In this document: in pieces, positions 1 through 8,343 of the stretch | Layout: each line of letters begins with the position of its first letter | Position numbering within the stretch: position 1 is the first letter of the stretch | Assembly: GCA_047517485.1 (NCBI GenBank) | Contig: JAKZSU010000126.1 | Span: 1-13,168 of the forward strand | From: JAKZSU01 sp047517485 | GTDB taxonomy: Bacteria > Pseudomonadota > Alphaproteobacteria > UBA7887 | Direction of reading: 5' to 3' | DNA: 13,168 nt | The notes under the pieces: model-generated | The model's database searches: none | Told to the model about the DNA's origin: nothing | Seen by the model: only the letters and a program-made list of their open reading frames with translations | Position numbers and translations under genes: made by a program

Positions 1-67
1 CGCCCCGCAGCGCTTCCAGCGCCACCCGGGCCTTGAATTCCGCCGTAAACCGGCGTCGATTCGTCAT
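1..67 (-). CDS. IS3-family transposase OrfA, N-terminal fragment (runs off window)
   Basis: Twenty-two codons are visible, beginning MTNRRRFTAEFKARVALEAL, which is the typical start of IS3-family OrfA. This small protein carries the helix-turn-helix that recognises the element ends and, through programmed -1 frameshifting with OrfB, gives the full transposase. The ATG at 67-65 is preceded by GGAGG seven to eight bases upstream, which fixes the start. The rest of OrfA and all of OrfB lie to the left of base 1, so intactness cannot be judged. The gene is transcribed away from the dehydrogenase it interrupts. Confidence 0.85.
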   Translation of the reverse strand, partial: MTNRRRFTAEFKARVALEALRG

Positions 68-108
68 CTCGTATTCCTCCGTTATCCGGTGGAATACACC
101 TTAGCTCC

Positions 109-134
109 CTGTCCGATTTTCTGGGACCACCTCA
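109..134. repeat. Terminal inverted repeat of the IS3-family element
   Basis: The outer 26 bases of the element read inward on the minus strand from TGAGGTGG to about TCGGACAG. IS3-family elements end in TG...CA, which fits the CA at 133-134 on the plus strand. The partner repeat is outside the window, so the repeat length is an estimate. Base 135 onward is host gene sequence. Any 3-4 bp target duplication would start at 135 (CAC or CACC), to be matched against the far side of the element. Confidence 0.6.
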
Positions 135-3100
135 CACCTCCGCCGCCTATAATCATTCGCCGACCGTGATCCCGGTGCTCAGACAACGCCTCGCGATCGC
201 CTTGGCGCGGGCCGGCTTCTCGCCCACCAGCCATGACGGCAAGGAACTGCTGCACGTTCTGGAGACTTATCCGCGCAACGAGCTGTTCCAAGCCAGTGAA
301 GACGAGTTGCTGGAAACCAGCCTTGGCATTCTGCATCTCCAGGAGCGCCCGCGGCTGCGCCTGTTCGTCCGCCGCGACACCCTCGGCGGCTCGATGTCGT
401 GCATGGTGTTCCTGCCGCGCGAACGCTTCGATTCCAGTCTGCGACGCGACATCACGCGCATTCTCGAAGACTCGTTCGGCGGCAAGTGCCAGGATTTCTA
501 TACCCAGCTTGGCGATAGCCCGCTGGCGCGCTTGCATATTATCCTCGAGACCACCGCCGCCGCGGCGATCGACGTCGAGGTCGTCGAAGGCCGCTTGGTC
601 GATGCGGTGCGCGGCTGGGAAGACAGTTTGCACGACGCCTTGCGCGCGGCCTACGACGAGCATCGCGCCGCGTCCCTGGAACGACGGTATGCGTCGGCGT
701 TCCCCGCGAGTTATCGCGATCATTTCGGCGCGCGCGCCGCGGTGCTCGACATCGAACACATCGAATCCGTATCCGGCGGCGACGGATTGGACCTCAACCT
801 TTATCGCCCGCCCGAGGCGACCGAAGGCGGGCTCCGGTTCAAGATCTATCATCGCGGCGGCCCGCTCGCGCTCTCCGACGTGCTTCCCGTCGTCGAGAAC
901 ATGGGCCTCAAGGTGATCGATGAATTTCCCTTCCGGCTGATCGTCGGTGATGACCAACCCGAGGTCTGGATTCACGATTTCGGCGTCGTCGACCGCAGCG
1001 GCCTGGAAATCAACGTCGGCGAGACCAAACAGCGCTTTCAGGCTGCCTTCGAGCAGATCTGGCGCGGCGATGTCGAGAATGACGGCTTCAACATGCTGAT
1101 CACCCGCGCCGGTCTCGCCTGGCGCCAGGTTGTCGTGTTGCGTGCCTATGCCAAATATCTCCGCCAGGCGCAGTCACCGTTCAGCCAGGCCTATATGGAG
1201 ATCACCCTGGCCGCCAATCCGGAGATCGCCCGCCATCTGTTCGAGGTCTTCGAACAACGCTTCGATCCCGCGATCGCTGCCGAGGACCGCAACGAAGCCG
1301 CCGTGGCGATGGTCACGCGCGAGCTCGAATCGGTCGCCAGCCTCGACGAGGACCGGATTATTCGCCGCTTCCTCAACGCCATGCAGGCGACACTGCGGAC
1401 AAATTTCTATCAGCCCGACGCAAGCGGCGCGCCGCATAGCTATATTTCGCTGAAGATTGAGTCGATGGCGATCGACGAGCTTCCACTGCCCCGTCCCGCG
1501 GTCGAGATATTCGTCTACTCGGCGCGCATGGAAGGGTTTCATCTGCGCGGCGGCAAGGTGGCCCGTGGCGGTCTCCGCTGGTCCGACCGTCCGGAGGATT
1601 TCCGCACCGAGATTCTCGGTCTGATGAAAGCGCAAATGGTCAAGAACGCGGTCATCGTGCCGGTCGGCGCCAAGGGTGGCTTCGTGGTCAAGCATCCCCC
1701 CGCGGGCGATCGCGACGCGTTTCTCGCCGAAGGCATCGCCTGCTACAAGACACTGATCTCCGGCATGCTCGATATCACCGACAATTTCGCCGGCGCCGAT
1801 GTCGTGCCGCCCGCCGACGTAGTGCGCCACGATGGCGACGATCCCTATCTCGTGGTCGCCGCCGACAAGGGCACCGCGACCTTCTCCGATATCGCCAACG
1901 GCGTCGCCGAGGACTATGGTTTCTGGTTGGGCGACGCCTTCGCCAGCGGCGGCTCGGCCGGCTACGACCACAAGAAAATGGGCATCACCGCGCGCGGCGC
2001 GTGGGAATCGGTCAAGCGCCATTTCCGCGAAATGGGACTCGACACCCAAGGCGACGATTTCAGCGTCGTCGGCATCGGCGATATGTCGGGCGACGTGTTT
2101 GGCAACGGCATGCTGCTGTCGCCGCATATCAAGCTGGTCGCCGCGTTCAACCATTTGCACATCTTCATCGATCCCGATCCTGATCCCGCGGCGAGCTACG
2201 CCGAGCGCGAACGCCTGTTCGCGCTGCCGCGTTCGAATTGGGCGAATTACGACAAAAGCCTGATCTCCGCCGGCGGCGGCATCTTCGACCGCGCCGCAAA
2301 ATCGGTGACCTTGACGGCGGAAATGCGCGCCTTGATCGGCGCCGAGACCGAGACCATGACGCCGAATCAGTTGATATCGGCATTGCTCAAGGCGCCGGTC
2401 GACCTGCTGTGGAACGGCGGTATCGGCACCTATGTCAAGGCGCGCCATGAGTCCCACGCGGATGTCGGCGATCGGGCGAACGATTCGCTGCGCGTCGACG
2501 CCACCGATCTTCGTTGCAAGGTGATCGGCGAGGGTGGCAATCTCGGATTCACCCAACTGGCGCGGATCGAGGCCGCGAACACCGGCGTTCGGGTCAATTC
2601 CGACGCCATCGACAATTCCGCCGGGGTCGATTGCTCGGACCGCGAAGTCAACATCAAGGTGCTGCTCGGCGATGTCGAGGGCGACGGCGATCTGACCCGC
2701 AAGCAGCGCGACAAGCTGCTGATCAAGATGACCGACGGCGTGGCGTCGCGGTGTCTCGCCGACAATTACCTGCAGACCCTTGGCATCAGCGTCATCGAAT
2801 CCCTGGCCGGCGCCAGGCTCGATCTCCAGCAACGGATGATCCATGCGCTCGAACGCTCGGGCCGGCTCAATCGCGCGGTCGAGTTGTTGCCCGATGACGA
2901 GGCGATCGAGGAACGCCGGACCGCCGAGCAAGGTCTCTCGCGCCCCGAACTCTCGGTGCTCTACGCCTACGCCAAGCTCGCGCTCTATGACGAGCTGCTC
3001 GAATCCGACTTGCCCGACGATCCATTTCTCGTCGACGATCTCGAGCGTTATTTTCCCAACGCCCTGGTCAAGAAATACGGCAAGAATATCCGCCGTCACC

Positions 3101-3948
3101 GGCTGCGCCGCGAGATCGTCGCGACCCAGATTTCGAACAGCATCGTCAATCGCGCGAGCATGGTGTTCGCGCAAATGGCCGAGGAGGAAACCGGTCGCGG
3201 CGCCGGCGATATCGGCCGCGCCTACGTGGTGACCCGCGCGGTGTTCGACATGCGCGATTTGTGGAGCGAGATCGAGGGCCTCGACAACAAGGTTCCCGCC
3301 GCCCTGCAGCACCAGCTGATCGTCGACCTGCGCCGGCTGCTCGAGCATTCGGCGCTGTGGTTCCTGCGCAATCGGCCGCAACCGCTCGATTGCGGCGCCA
3401 CCGTGGAGATCTTCCAAACCGGCATCGCGTCGCTCATCGACGGTCTCGACCAGGTGCTGCCAAAGGACCGCGCCGAGGATGCCGCGGCGGACGCCGCCAA
3501 TCTGGTCGCCCAGGGCGTGCCGGCCAAACTGGCGCGTGTCATCGGTCTCATCGAGCCGCTCCATTCGGCGTGCAATATCGTCGAGTCGGCGACCCAGCTC
3601 GGCCTCGAGGTGAGCGCCGCGGCGGCGATCTATTTCCAGGTCGGCCGCCGTCTCGGTCTCGATTGGCTGCGCGCGCGCGGTCGCCATATCGCGATAGACA
3701 ATCATTGGCAGGACAAGGCGGTGACGGCGATTATCGACGATCTATACGGCCAGCAGCTGGCGCTGACCATCCGCGTCGTCGAGACCGCCGGCAGCGGTGC
3801 CGACGCCACCGAAATATGGGCCGCCGAAAATCCCGACATCATCAGCCGCAACGCCCAACTGTTCACCGATTTGCGCACCCAGCCGGGCATGGACCTGGCG
3901 ATGCTCGCGGTCGCCAACCGCCGCATGCGCGAGCTGATCACCGGGTAA
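135..3948 (+). CDS. gdhB: NAD-specific glutamate dehydrogenase (180-kDa class), N-terminus removed by IS insertion
   Basis: Large bacterial NAD-GDH (family of P. aeruginosa GdhB and Caulobacter GdhZ), which oxidatively deaminates glutamate to 2-oxoglutarate and ammonium in the cytoplasm. Family members are about 1,600 residues; here about 1,270 remain. Numbering from the GTG at 166, the catalytic core shows RGGLRWSDR near 467-475, the substrate/catalytic lysine region VPVGAKGGF with K503, the dinucleotide-binding GIGDMSGDVFGNG at 636-648, NGGIGTY near 750 and GEGGNLG at 788-794. The C-terminus (ending RRMRELITG) looks complete. The frame is open and homologous upstream of that GTG: TSAAYNHSP is encoded from 136, matching the family's F-T-S-A-A-Y stretch. 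The GTG has no Shine-Dalgarno sequence and is probably not a natural start. The missing part is the N-terminal ACT-like regulatory region. It is probably a disrupted gene, though a restart product is not excluded. Confidence 0.93.
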
Positions 3949-4038
3949 TCGCCAGAACGAATTTGCCCCCGGTGGACAGCTAGGGCCGGCCTCGCGTAGG
4001 GTCCTCGCGTCGCTCCGCAACCAGGTCTCCAAGGCCGC

Positions 4039-5337
4039 ATGTCCGACACCCCGATCAATCCGACCGAGACCCTCGGCACCGCGCCGGGCCGGCGCGCGGT
4101 GCTGTCCTGGTGCCTGTTCGATTGGGCGAATTCGCCGTTTGCGACGGTCGTCGTCACCTTCGTGTTCGCGGTCTATTTCAAGGACGCGATCGTCGGCGAC
4201 GAGGTGCGCGCGACCGCGTTGTGGGGTTATGCCCTATCGGCGAGCGCCCTCGCGGTCGCCGTTCTCGGGCCGATTTTGGGATCCGTCGCCGACGCCGGGG
4301 CGCGGCGCAAACCGTGGCTATTCGCGTGCTCGACGGTCATGGTGGTGGCGTGCGCGGCGCTGTGGTTCGCCACCCCAGACGCGGGCTCGATCTGGCTGGT
4401 TCTCATTCTCGTCGGCATCGGCAATCTGGGGTTCGAACTCGGCATGGTGTTCTACAACGCGATGCTTCCCGGTCTCGGCCCGGCCGATCGCATGGGGCGC
4501 CTGTCGGGCTGGGCGTGGGGGCTCGGATATGCCGGCGGGCTGGCGTGTCTGGTGGTGGCGTTGTTCGGTTTCATACAGGTTGAGGCGCCGCCGTTCGGTC
4601 TCGATCCCGAGACCGCCGAGCCGGTACGCGCGATCGCGATCCTCGTCGCGGCGTGGTTCGTGCTGTTCGCCTGGCCGTTGTTCGCTTTTACTCCCGACCT
4701 CGGCGGCGACCGCCGGGGATTTTTCACCGCGCTGCGCCTTGGTCTGGCGACCTTGGGACGCACCCTACGATCGATCCGCGACTACCGTACCATCGCCCGC
4801 TTCCTGCTCGCCCGCATGCTGTATATCGACGGCCTCAACACCTTGTTCGCGTTCGGCGGGCTCTACGCGGCGGGCACCTTCGGCATGGATCTGGCCGAGG
4901 TGTTGTATTTCGCAGTGGCGCTCAACGTAGCCGCCGGCATCGGCGCGTTCGGGTTCGGCTGGATCGACGATTGGCTGGGGTCCAAGCGCACCCTGATCAT
5001 GTCCCTGGTCGCGTTGATCATCGTCGGCGCGCTGCTCCTGCTCGTCGAGGACAAGCTGTGGTTCTGGATCCTCGGGCTCGGCATCGGCATCTTCATGGGA
5101 CCCACCCAGGCGGCCAGCCGATCGATGATGGCGCGCCTCGCCCCTGACGACAGGCAGACCGAGATGTTCGGCCTGTTCGCATTATCCGGCAAGGCGACCG
5201 CATTCCTGGGACCTTGGCTGGTCGCCTTGCTGACCACCGGCTCGGGCAGTCAGCGGATCGGCATGTCGGTGGTGCTGGTGTTCTTCGCCGCCGGCTTGGC
5301 GATCCTTATCGGCGTCCGCGAGCCCGGCCGCGAGTGA
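4039..5337 (+). CDS. UMF1/Atg22-like MFS transporter
   Basis: A 432-residue, highly hydrophobic protein with about 12 predicted membrane segments, in the inner membrane. The N-terminal signature SWCLFDWANSPFATVV (23-38) is the hallmark of the UMF1 family of the major facilitator superfamily, related to yeast vacuolar effluxer Atg22. Other visible MFS features are the loop GSVADAGARRKP (81-92) after TM2, GFGWIDDWLGSKR (305-317) at the equivalent place in the second half, and GPTQAASRSMMARLAP (354-369). Atg22 exports amino acids from the yeast vacuole, but the bacterial substrate is generally unknown and nothing here settles it. The ATG has AAGG five bases upstream. It lies 90 bp after the dehydrogenase on the same strand, so they may share a transcript; a link to amino-acid use is only inference. 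Length is normal and no damage is seen. Confidence 0.9.
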   Translation: MSDTPINPTETLGTAPGRRAVLSWCLFDWANSPFATVVVTFVFAVYFKDAIVGDEVRATALWGYALSASALAVAVLGPILGSVADAGARRKPWLFACSTVMVVACAALWFATPDAGSIWLVLILVGIGNLGFELGMVFYNAMLPGLGPADRMGRLSGWAWGLGYAGGLACLVVALFGFIQVEAPPFGLDPETAEPVRAIAILVAAWFVLFAWPLFAFTPDLGGDRRGFFTALRLGLATLGRTLRSIRDYRTIARFLLARMLYIDGLNTLFAFGGLYAAGTFGMDLAEVLYFAVALNVAAGIGAFGFGWIDDWLGSKRTLIMSLVALIIVGALLLLVEDKLWFWILGLGIGIFMGPTQAASRSMMARLAPDDRQTEMFGLFALSGKATAFLGPWLVALLTTGSGSQRIGMSVVLVFFAAGLAILIGVREPGRE

Positions 5338-5391
5338 TTTTCTGCCACCCTTTGTCGTAGTCCTTCGGTGCGGCATGTATTGATCGCGCTC

Positions 5392-5409
5392 GGTCACATA
5401 CCCATTAAT
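5392..5409 (+). repeat. Left imperfect inverted repeat of the IS5-family element
   Basis: GGTCACATACCCATTAAT lies 74 bases before the transposase ATG. It pairs with the right repeat at 6232-6215 with 13 of 18 matches by eye; the outer six bases are identical. Confidence 0.55.
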
Positions 5410-5465
5410 AGGATTCCCAGGACGGCATTTCCATGATTCGCTTGTTGGAACCGAAGGAGGTGGAT

Positions 5466-6235
5466 ATGGCGCGGTTCGATTTGACGGATTTCGAGTGGTC
5501 TGTGATCCAGCCTTTGTTGCCGTAGAAGTCGCGTGGGGTTCCCCGGGTGGATGACCGTCGGGTACTGGATGGGACTTTCTGGCGGCTCAGGACGGGGGCA
5601 CCATGGGCGGATATACCGGCGCGCTATGGGCCGCATACGACGTGCGTGAACCGGTTCAACAGGTGGCGGAAGGCGGGCATCTGGGCGATGCTTCTTGAGG
5701 CAGTTTCAGAGGCTTAAGATGGCGACGTGCAGATGATCGATAGTTCTTCGATCCGGGTCCCTCAACACGCCGCCAATGGCCAAAATAAACCACGCGATCC
5801 CGTTACATGGGTCGCTCGCGCGGCGGCTTGACGACCAAGATCCATGCCCTGGTCGATGCCCTGGGCCGGCCGATCCGCCGCAAGCTGACAGAGGGCCAGG
5901 CTCATGATGGACGCGCCACCGATGACATATATGACACCGTCTCGGCGGGAACAATCTTCCTCGCAGACCGCGCTTACGACAGCGACGATTTGCGCGCCAG
6001 ACTTGCCGCCCGCGGCGCTTGGCCAAGCATTCGGCCGATGCCGAACCGTATCAGACATCCGGTATTCAGCACTTGGATTTACCGATAGCGCAACGCCGTT
6101 GAAAGGTTCTTCAACAAACTCAAACACTTCCGTGCCGTCGCAACCCGATACGACCAACGAGATGACAACTACCTCGCCTCCGTCCAACTCGCCTCTTTAC
6201 GGATATGGCTGCGAACTTATGAGTCGGTGACCTAG
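5466..6235 (+). pseudogene. IS5-family transposase pseudogene (three stops, one frameshift)
   Basis: Frame 1 begins at ATG 5466 (MARFDLTDFEWSVIQPLLP), preceded by GAAGGAGG. It hits TAG at 5523, continues as homologous sequence (RVDDRRVLDGTFWRLRTGAP), then meets TAA after the AVSEA stretch near 5715. The frame is lost just before 5807. Frame 2 carries MGRSRGGLTTKIHALVDALG, a TAG at 6086 within YR*RN, and the tail VERFFNKLKHFRAVATRYD to TAG 6233. The DDE catalytic residues can still be traced: D in MIDSSS, D in LADRAYD and E in VERFF. Family members usually carry Y at the second stop and Q at the third, so single-base decay explains these two. Two shorter ORFs inside it (from 5807 and 5904) are pieces or shadows of this gene, not separate proteins. 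Confidence 0.9.
6215..6232 (-). repeat. Right imperfect inverted repeat of the IS5-family element
   Basis: Read on the minus strand this is GGTCACCGACTCATAAGT. It overlaps the last transposase codons (TYESVT), as is normal for compact IS427-type elements whose stop codon falls at the element edge. Confidence 0.55.
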
Positions 6236-6250
6236 TGCCTTTTAGTGCCT
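6233..6250. repeat. 8-bp short direct repeat TAGTGCCT at the IS edge
   Basis: TAGTGCCT occurs at 6233-6240 and again at 6243-6250, separated by two T. The first copy supplies the stop codon of the IS transposase on the plus strand. The second overlaps the minus-strand stop codon of the STAS-like gene (6251-6249). It sits exactly at the junction of element and host DNA. No third copy is visible at the left end of the element. Confidence 0.6.
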
Positions 6251-6632
6251 AGTCGTCCTCGTTGGCCAACCAGGCGCGGGCTTCTTCGACGGTATCGAAC
6301 AGGCCTTGACCCCAGGTGCCGCCCCTGAGTTCGAATTCAGCGCGATACATGTTGGTGATGCCCCTCAGCAAGGGCTGTTCGCCGACCGCCGCGACGCGGA
6401 TCGCGGGATTGCGCTTCGAGGCCTGAAGATCGAAGTCGGCGACCCAGCGGACGATTTCCGACGAGCGGTCGAGCGCCGCGATGTCGGTGTAAATGCAGAT
6501 CTCATACTTGAGCGTATCGAACCGGGGATCATCAAAAATGTCGAGGTTCGCTTGTCGGATGTCGTCGTCGGAAACCACCCCGGCATATTGTATGACCACC
6601 CCCTCGGGTTCCCAGATCAATTCGAATGCCAT
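6249..6632 (-). CDS. Small SpoIIAA/STAS-like domain protein of unknown role
   Basis: A 127-residue soluble protein beginning MAFELIWEPEGVVIQYAGVV. The alternation of short strands and helices, with PRFDTLKYEICIYTDIAALD (36-55), NPAIRVAAVG (75-84), and a C-terminal DTVEEARAWL helix (113-122), resembles the SpoIIAA-like/STAS family of small bacterial proteins. Their molecular role is mostly undefined. No signal peptide, membrane segment or phosphorylatable anti-sigma-antagonist motif was recognised. The frame is open far upstream into purH antisense, but the homologous part starts at ATG 6632, after a weak GGAG about 13 bases away, so that start is chosen. It lies 71 bp after purH on the same strand and is followed directly by the IS remnant. 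It may be the operon's last gene or use its own promoter. Family placement is by sequence feel only. Confidence 0.75.
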   Translation of the reverse strand: MAFELIWEPEGVVIQYAGVVSDDDIRQANLDIFDDPRFDTLKYEICIYTDIAALDRSSEIVRWVADFDLQASKRNPAIRVAAVGEQPLLRGITNMYRAEFELRGGTWGQGLFDTVEEARAWLANEDD

Positions 6633-6668
6633 GAGCCCGCCGCTTCTCCGTTGCTTGGCACCCCGGCA

Positions 6669-6698
6669 ATAATAAACATGAACCGCTCTATACCCCAA
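6669..6698 (-). promoter_or_regulatory. Possible sigma70-type promoter for the STAS-like gene
   Basis: In the AT-rich gap after purH the minus strand reads TTGGGG (6698-6693), an 18-bp spacer, then TATTAT (6674-6669), five of six matches to the -10 consensus but only three of six for the -35. It is 36 bases upstream of the ATG. This stretch is clearly AT-richer than its surroundings. A plausible independent promoter, unproven. Confidence 0.3.
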
Positions 6699-6703
6699 AA
6701 ATT

Positions 6704-8302
6704 CTAATGCCGGAAATGGCGGACCCCGGTGAAAACCATCGCCAGGTCGCGTTCGTCGGCGGCGGCGATTACTTCGGCATCGCGCATCGATCCGCCGGGC
6801 TGAATGACCGCGGTGATCCCGGCGTCGGCGGCGGTGATCAGGCCGTCGGCGAACGGAAAGAAGGCGTCCGAGGCGACCACCGAGCCCGCCGTGCGGCTGG
6901 CGCTTTCGCCGGCTTCCGCGGCGGCGTCGCGCGCTTTCGAGACCGCGAAACGCGCCGAGTCGACGCGGCTCATTTGACCGGCGCCGATCGCCACCGTCGC
7001 GCCGTCCTTGGCATAGATGATGGCGTTCGATTTGACATGCTTGCAGACCGTGAAGGCGAACAAGAGATCGGCGACCTCGGTCGCGCTCGGCGCGCGCTTG
7101 GTGGCGACCTCGAGCGCATCCTCCGACGCGATGTGGGCGTCGCGGTCCTGGACCAGCAAGCCGCCGGCGACCGCGCGCACGGTGAGGCCCGGTGCCGCGG
7201 GATCGGGCATCGCGCCGCTCAGCAGCAGGCGCAAATTCTTCTTGGCCGCGAAGATCGCCCGCGCGTCGTCGTCGGCGTCGGGCGCGATCACCACTTCGGT
7301 GAATATCTCGGTGATCAAGGTCGCGGTCTCGCCGTCGATCAATCGGTTGAGCGCGACGATGCCGCCGAAAGCGCTGACCGGGTCGCACGCCCGCGCCCGG
7401 CGATAGGCGGCGGCGAGGCTGTCCGCCACCGCAACCCCGCAGGGATTGGCATGTTTGATGATCGCCACCGCCGGGCGCGCGAATTCGGCGGCCAATTCGA
7501 GGGCGGCGTCGGTGTCGTTGATGTTGTTGTAGCTGAGCGCCTTGCCCTGGACTTGGGTCGCGCTGGCGATGCCGGGTCGATCGTCGCCCGTGGCATAGAA
7601 CGCCGCCTCCTGATGCGGGTTTTCGCCATAGCGCAAGAGTTGCCGACGGGTACCGGGGAAGGCGACGCGGGCGGGAAACCGGTCGCCGACTCGGGCGGCG
7701 AACCAGGTCGCGATCGCCGCGTCATAGGTCGCGGTTCGGGCGAACGCCTGGGCCGCCAGCCGGCGTCGCAAGGCGCCGTCGGTCCGCCCGTCGTTGGCCG
7801 CCATCGCATCGATCACCGCAGGGTAGTCGGCAGGGTCGGTGAGCACGGTGACGAAGGCGTGATTCTTCGCCGCCGAGCGGATCAGCGCCGGGCCGCCGAT
7901 ATCGATGTTCTCGATGCAGGCGTCAAATCCGCCGCCGGCCGCCACGGTCTGCTCGAACGGATAGAGATTGATCGCCACCAGATCGATCGCGCCGATTTCA
8001 TGTTCCGTCATCGCGTGCGCGTGCGCGGGCAAATCGCGGCGCGCGAGAATCCCGCCGTGGATCAGCGGGTGCAGCGTCTTGACCCGGCCGTCCATCATTT
8101 CCGGGAATCCGGTATGGTCGGACACCTCGATCGCTTCGATGCCCGCCTCGCGCAACAGTTTCGCCGAGCCGCCGGTGGACAGGATCTCGGCGCCATGCGC
8201 CACCAGCGCGCGCGCCAAGTCGATGATTCCGGCCTTGTCGGAGACCGACAGCAGCGCGCGCTCGATCGGGCGCAGGTCTTCAGGGTCGGCGGTCGCGGTC
8301 AT
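6704..8302 (-). CDS. purH: Bifunctional AICAR formyltransferase / IMP cyclohydrolase
   Basis: A 532-residue cytoplasmic enzyme for the last two steps of purine synthesis: formylation of AICAR with 10-formyltetrahydrofolate, then ring closure to IMP. The N-terminal MGS-like cyclohydrolase domain shows LLSVSDKAG (17-25), LSTGGSAKLL (41-50), DGRVKTLHP (71-79) and ENIDIGGPALIRSAAKN (131-147). The C-terminal transformylase domain shows RYGENPHQ (224-231), the catalytic K283-H284 in IIKHANPCGV (281-290), SNAIIYAKDGATVAIGAGQM (425-444) and the C-terminal VFTGVRHFRH. Length is typical. The ATG at 8302 has AAGGA about eight bases upstream. It starts 41 bp after the dehydratase stop on the same strand, so read-through from the glycan genes is likely. 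All expected residues are present and no damage is seen. Confidence 0.98.
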   Translation of the reverse strand: MTATADPEDLRPIERALLSVSDKAGIIDLARALVAHGAEILSTGGSAKLLREAGIEAIEVSDHTGFPEMMDGRVKTLHPLIHGGILARRDLPAHAHAMTEHEIGAIDLVAINLYPFEQTVAAGGGFDACIENIDIGGPALIRSAAKNHAFVTVLTDPADYPAVIDAMAANDGRTDGALRRRLAAQAFARTATYDAAIATWFAARVGDRFPARVAFPGTRRQLLRYGENPHQEAAFYATGDDRPGIASATQVQGKALSYNNINDTDAALELAAEFARPAVAIIKHANPCGVAVADSLAAAYRRARACDPVSAFGGIVALNRLIDGETATLITEIFTEVVIAPDADDDARAIFAAKKNLRLLLSGAMPDPAAPGLTVRAVAGGLLVQDRDAHIASEDALEVATKRAPSATEVADLLFAFTVCKHVKSNAIIYAKDGATVAIGAGQMSRVDSARFAVSKARDAAAEAGESASRTAGSVVASDAFFPFADGLITAADAGITAVIQPGGSMRDAEVIAAADERDLAMVFTGVRHFRH

Positions 8303-8343
8303 TGATCATCCTTGTTGACGTGAGATGGCGACGGGAAAGCGGT

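Larger units (their letters stand above)
1..134 (-). mobile_element. IS3-family insertion sequence, upstream end (partial)
   Basis: This is the terminal part of an insertion sequence that continues beyond the left edge. Read on the minus strand it begins at base 134 with TGAGGTGGTCCCAGAAAATC, the TG-start terminal repeat style of IS3-family elements. A 41-bp leader with a GGAGG ribosome-binding site follows, then the start of OrfA at base 67. The outer boundary can be placed precisely because the glutamate dehydrogenase frame resumes at base 135. The other end, OrfB and the target duplication lie outside the window, so the exact subgroup cannot be assigned. Family assignment rests on the OrfA N-terminus together with the terminus sequence. 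Confidence 0.85.
5392..6232 (+). mobile_element. Degenerate IS5-family (IS427-type) insertion sequence
   Basis: An approximately 840-bp element, the usual size for IS427-group IS5 elements, filling most of the gap between the convergent transporter and STAS-like gene. The ends are set by an imperfect inverted repeat: GGTCACATACCCATTAAT from 5392, and its counterpart GGTCACCGACTCATAAGT read on the minus strand from 6232, 13 of 18 positions agreeing by eye. The only gene inside is a transposase with stops and a frameshift. IS427-type elements commonly duplicate TA; here the right flank is TA but the left flank is TC, so either a flank has mutated or the left boundary is slightly off. Not autonomous as it stands. 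Confidence 0.8.

Noticed and set aside
148..168. Perfect TATAAT at 148-153, just inside the IS junction and 13 bases before the GTG at 166, as a hybrid IS promoter for truncated GDH
   Set aside because: No -35-like hexamer is found at 16-18 bp spacing, there is no Shine-Dalgarno before the GTG, and the hexamer simply encodes the conserved Y-N codons.
1174..3705. An 843-codon open frame antisense to the glutamate dehydrogenase gene
   Set aside because: High G/C at third positions keeps the antisense frame open; its translation shows no family motif, while the sense strand encodes a well-conserved enzyme.
3949..4038. Terminator or small RNA between the dehydrogenase and the UMF1 transporter
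   Set aside because: No stable GC-rich hairpin followed by a T run was found in the 90 bp; only an AAGG ribosome-binding site before the transporter ATG.
5807..6088. A separate 93-residue transposase gene
   Set aside because: It is the middle part of the single decayed IS5-family transposase, bounded by a frameshift and an in-frame TAG.
6633..7388. N-terminal extension of the STAS-like ORF back to 7388
   Set aside because: The added residues are arginine-rich shadow sequence overlapping purH on the same strand in another frame. Homologous sequence starts at ATG 6632.
6707..8305. A 532-codon open frame lying exactly antisense to purH
   Set aside because: It has the same length because of codon bias in purH. 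The translation is G/R/D-rich, without recognisable domains, and has no convincing ribosome-binding site.
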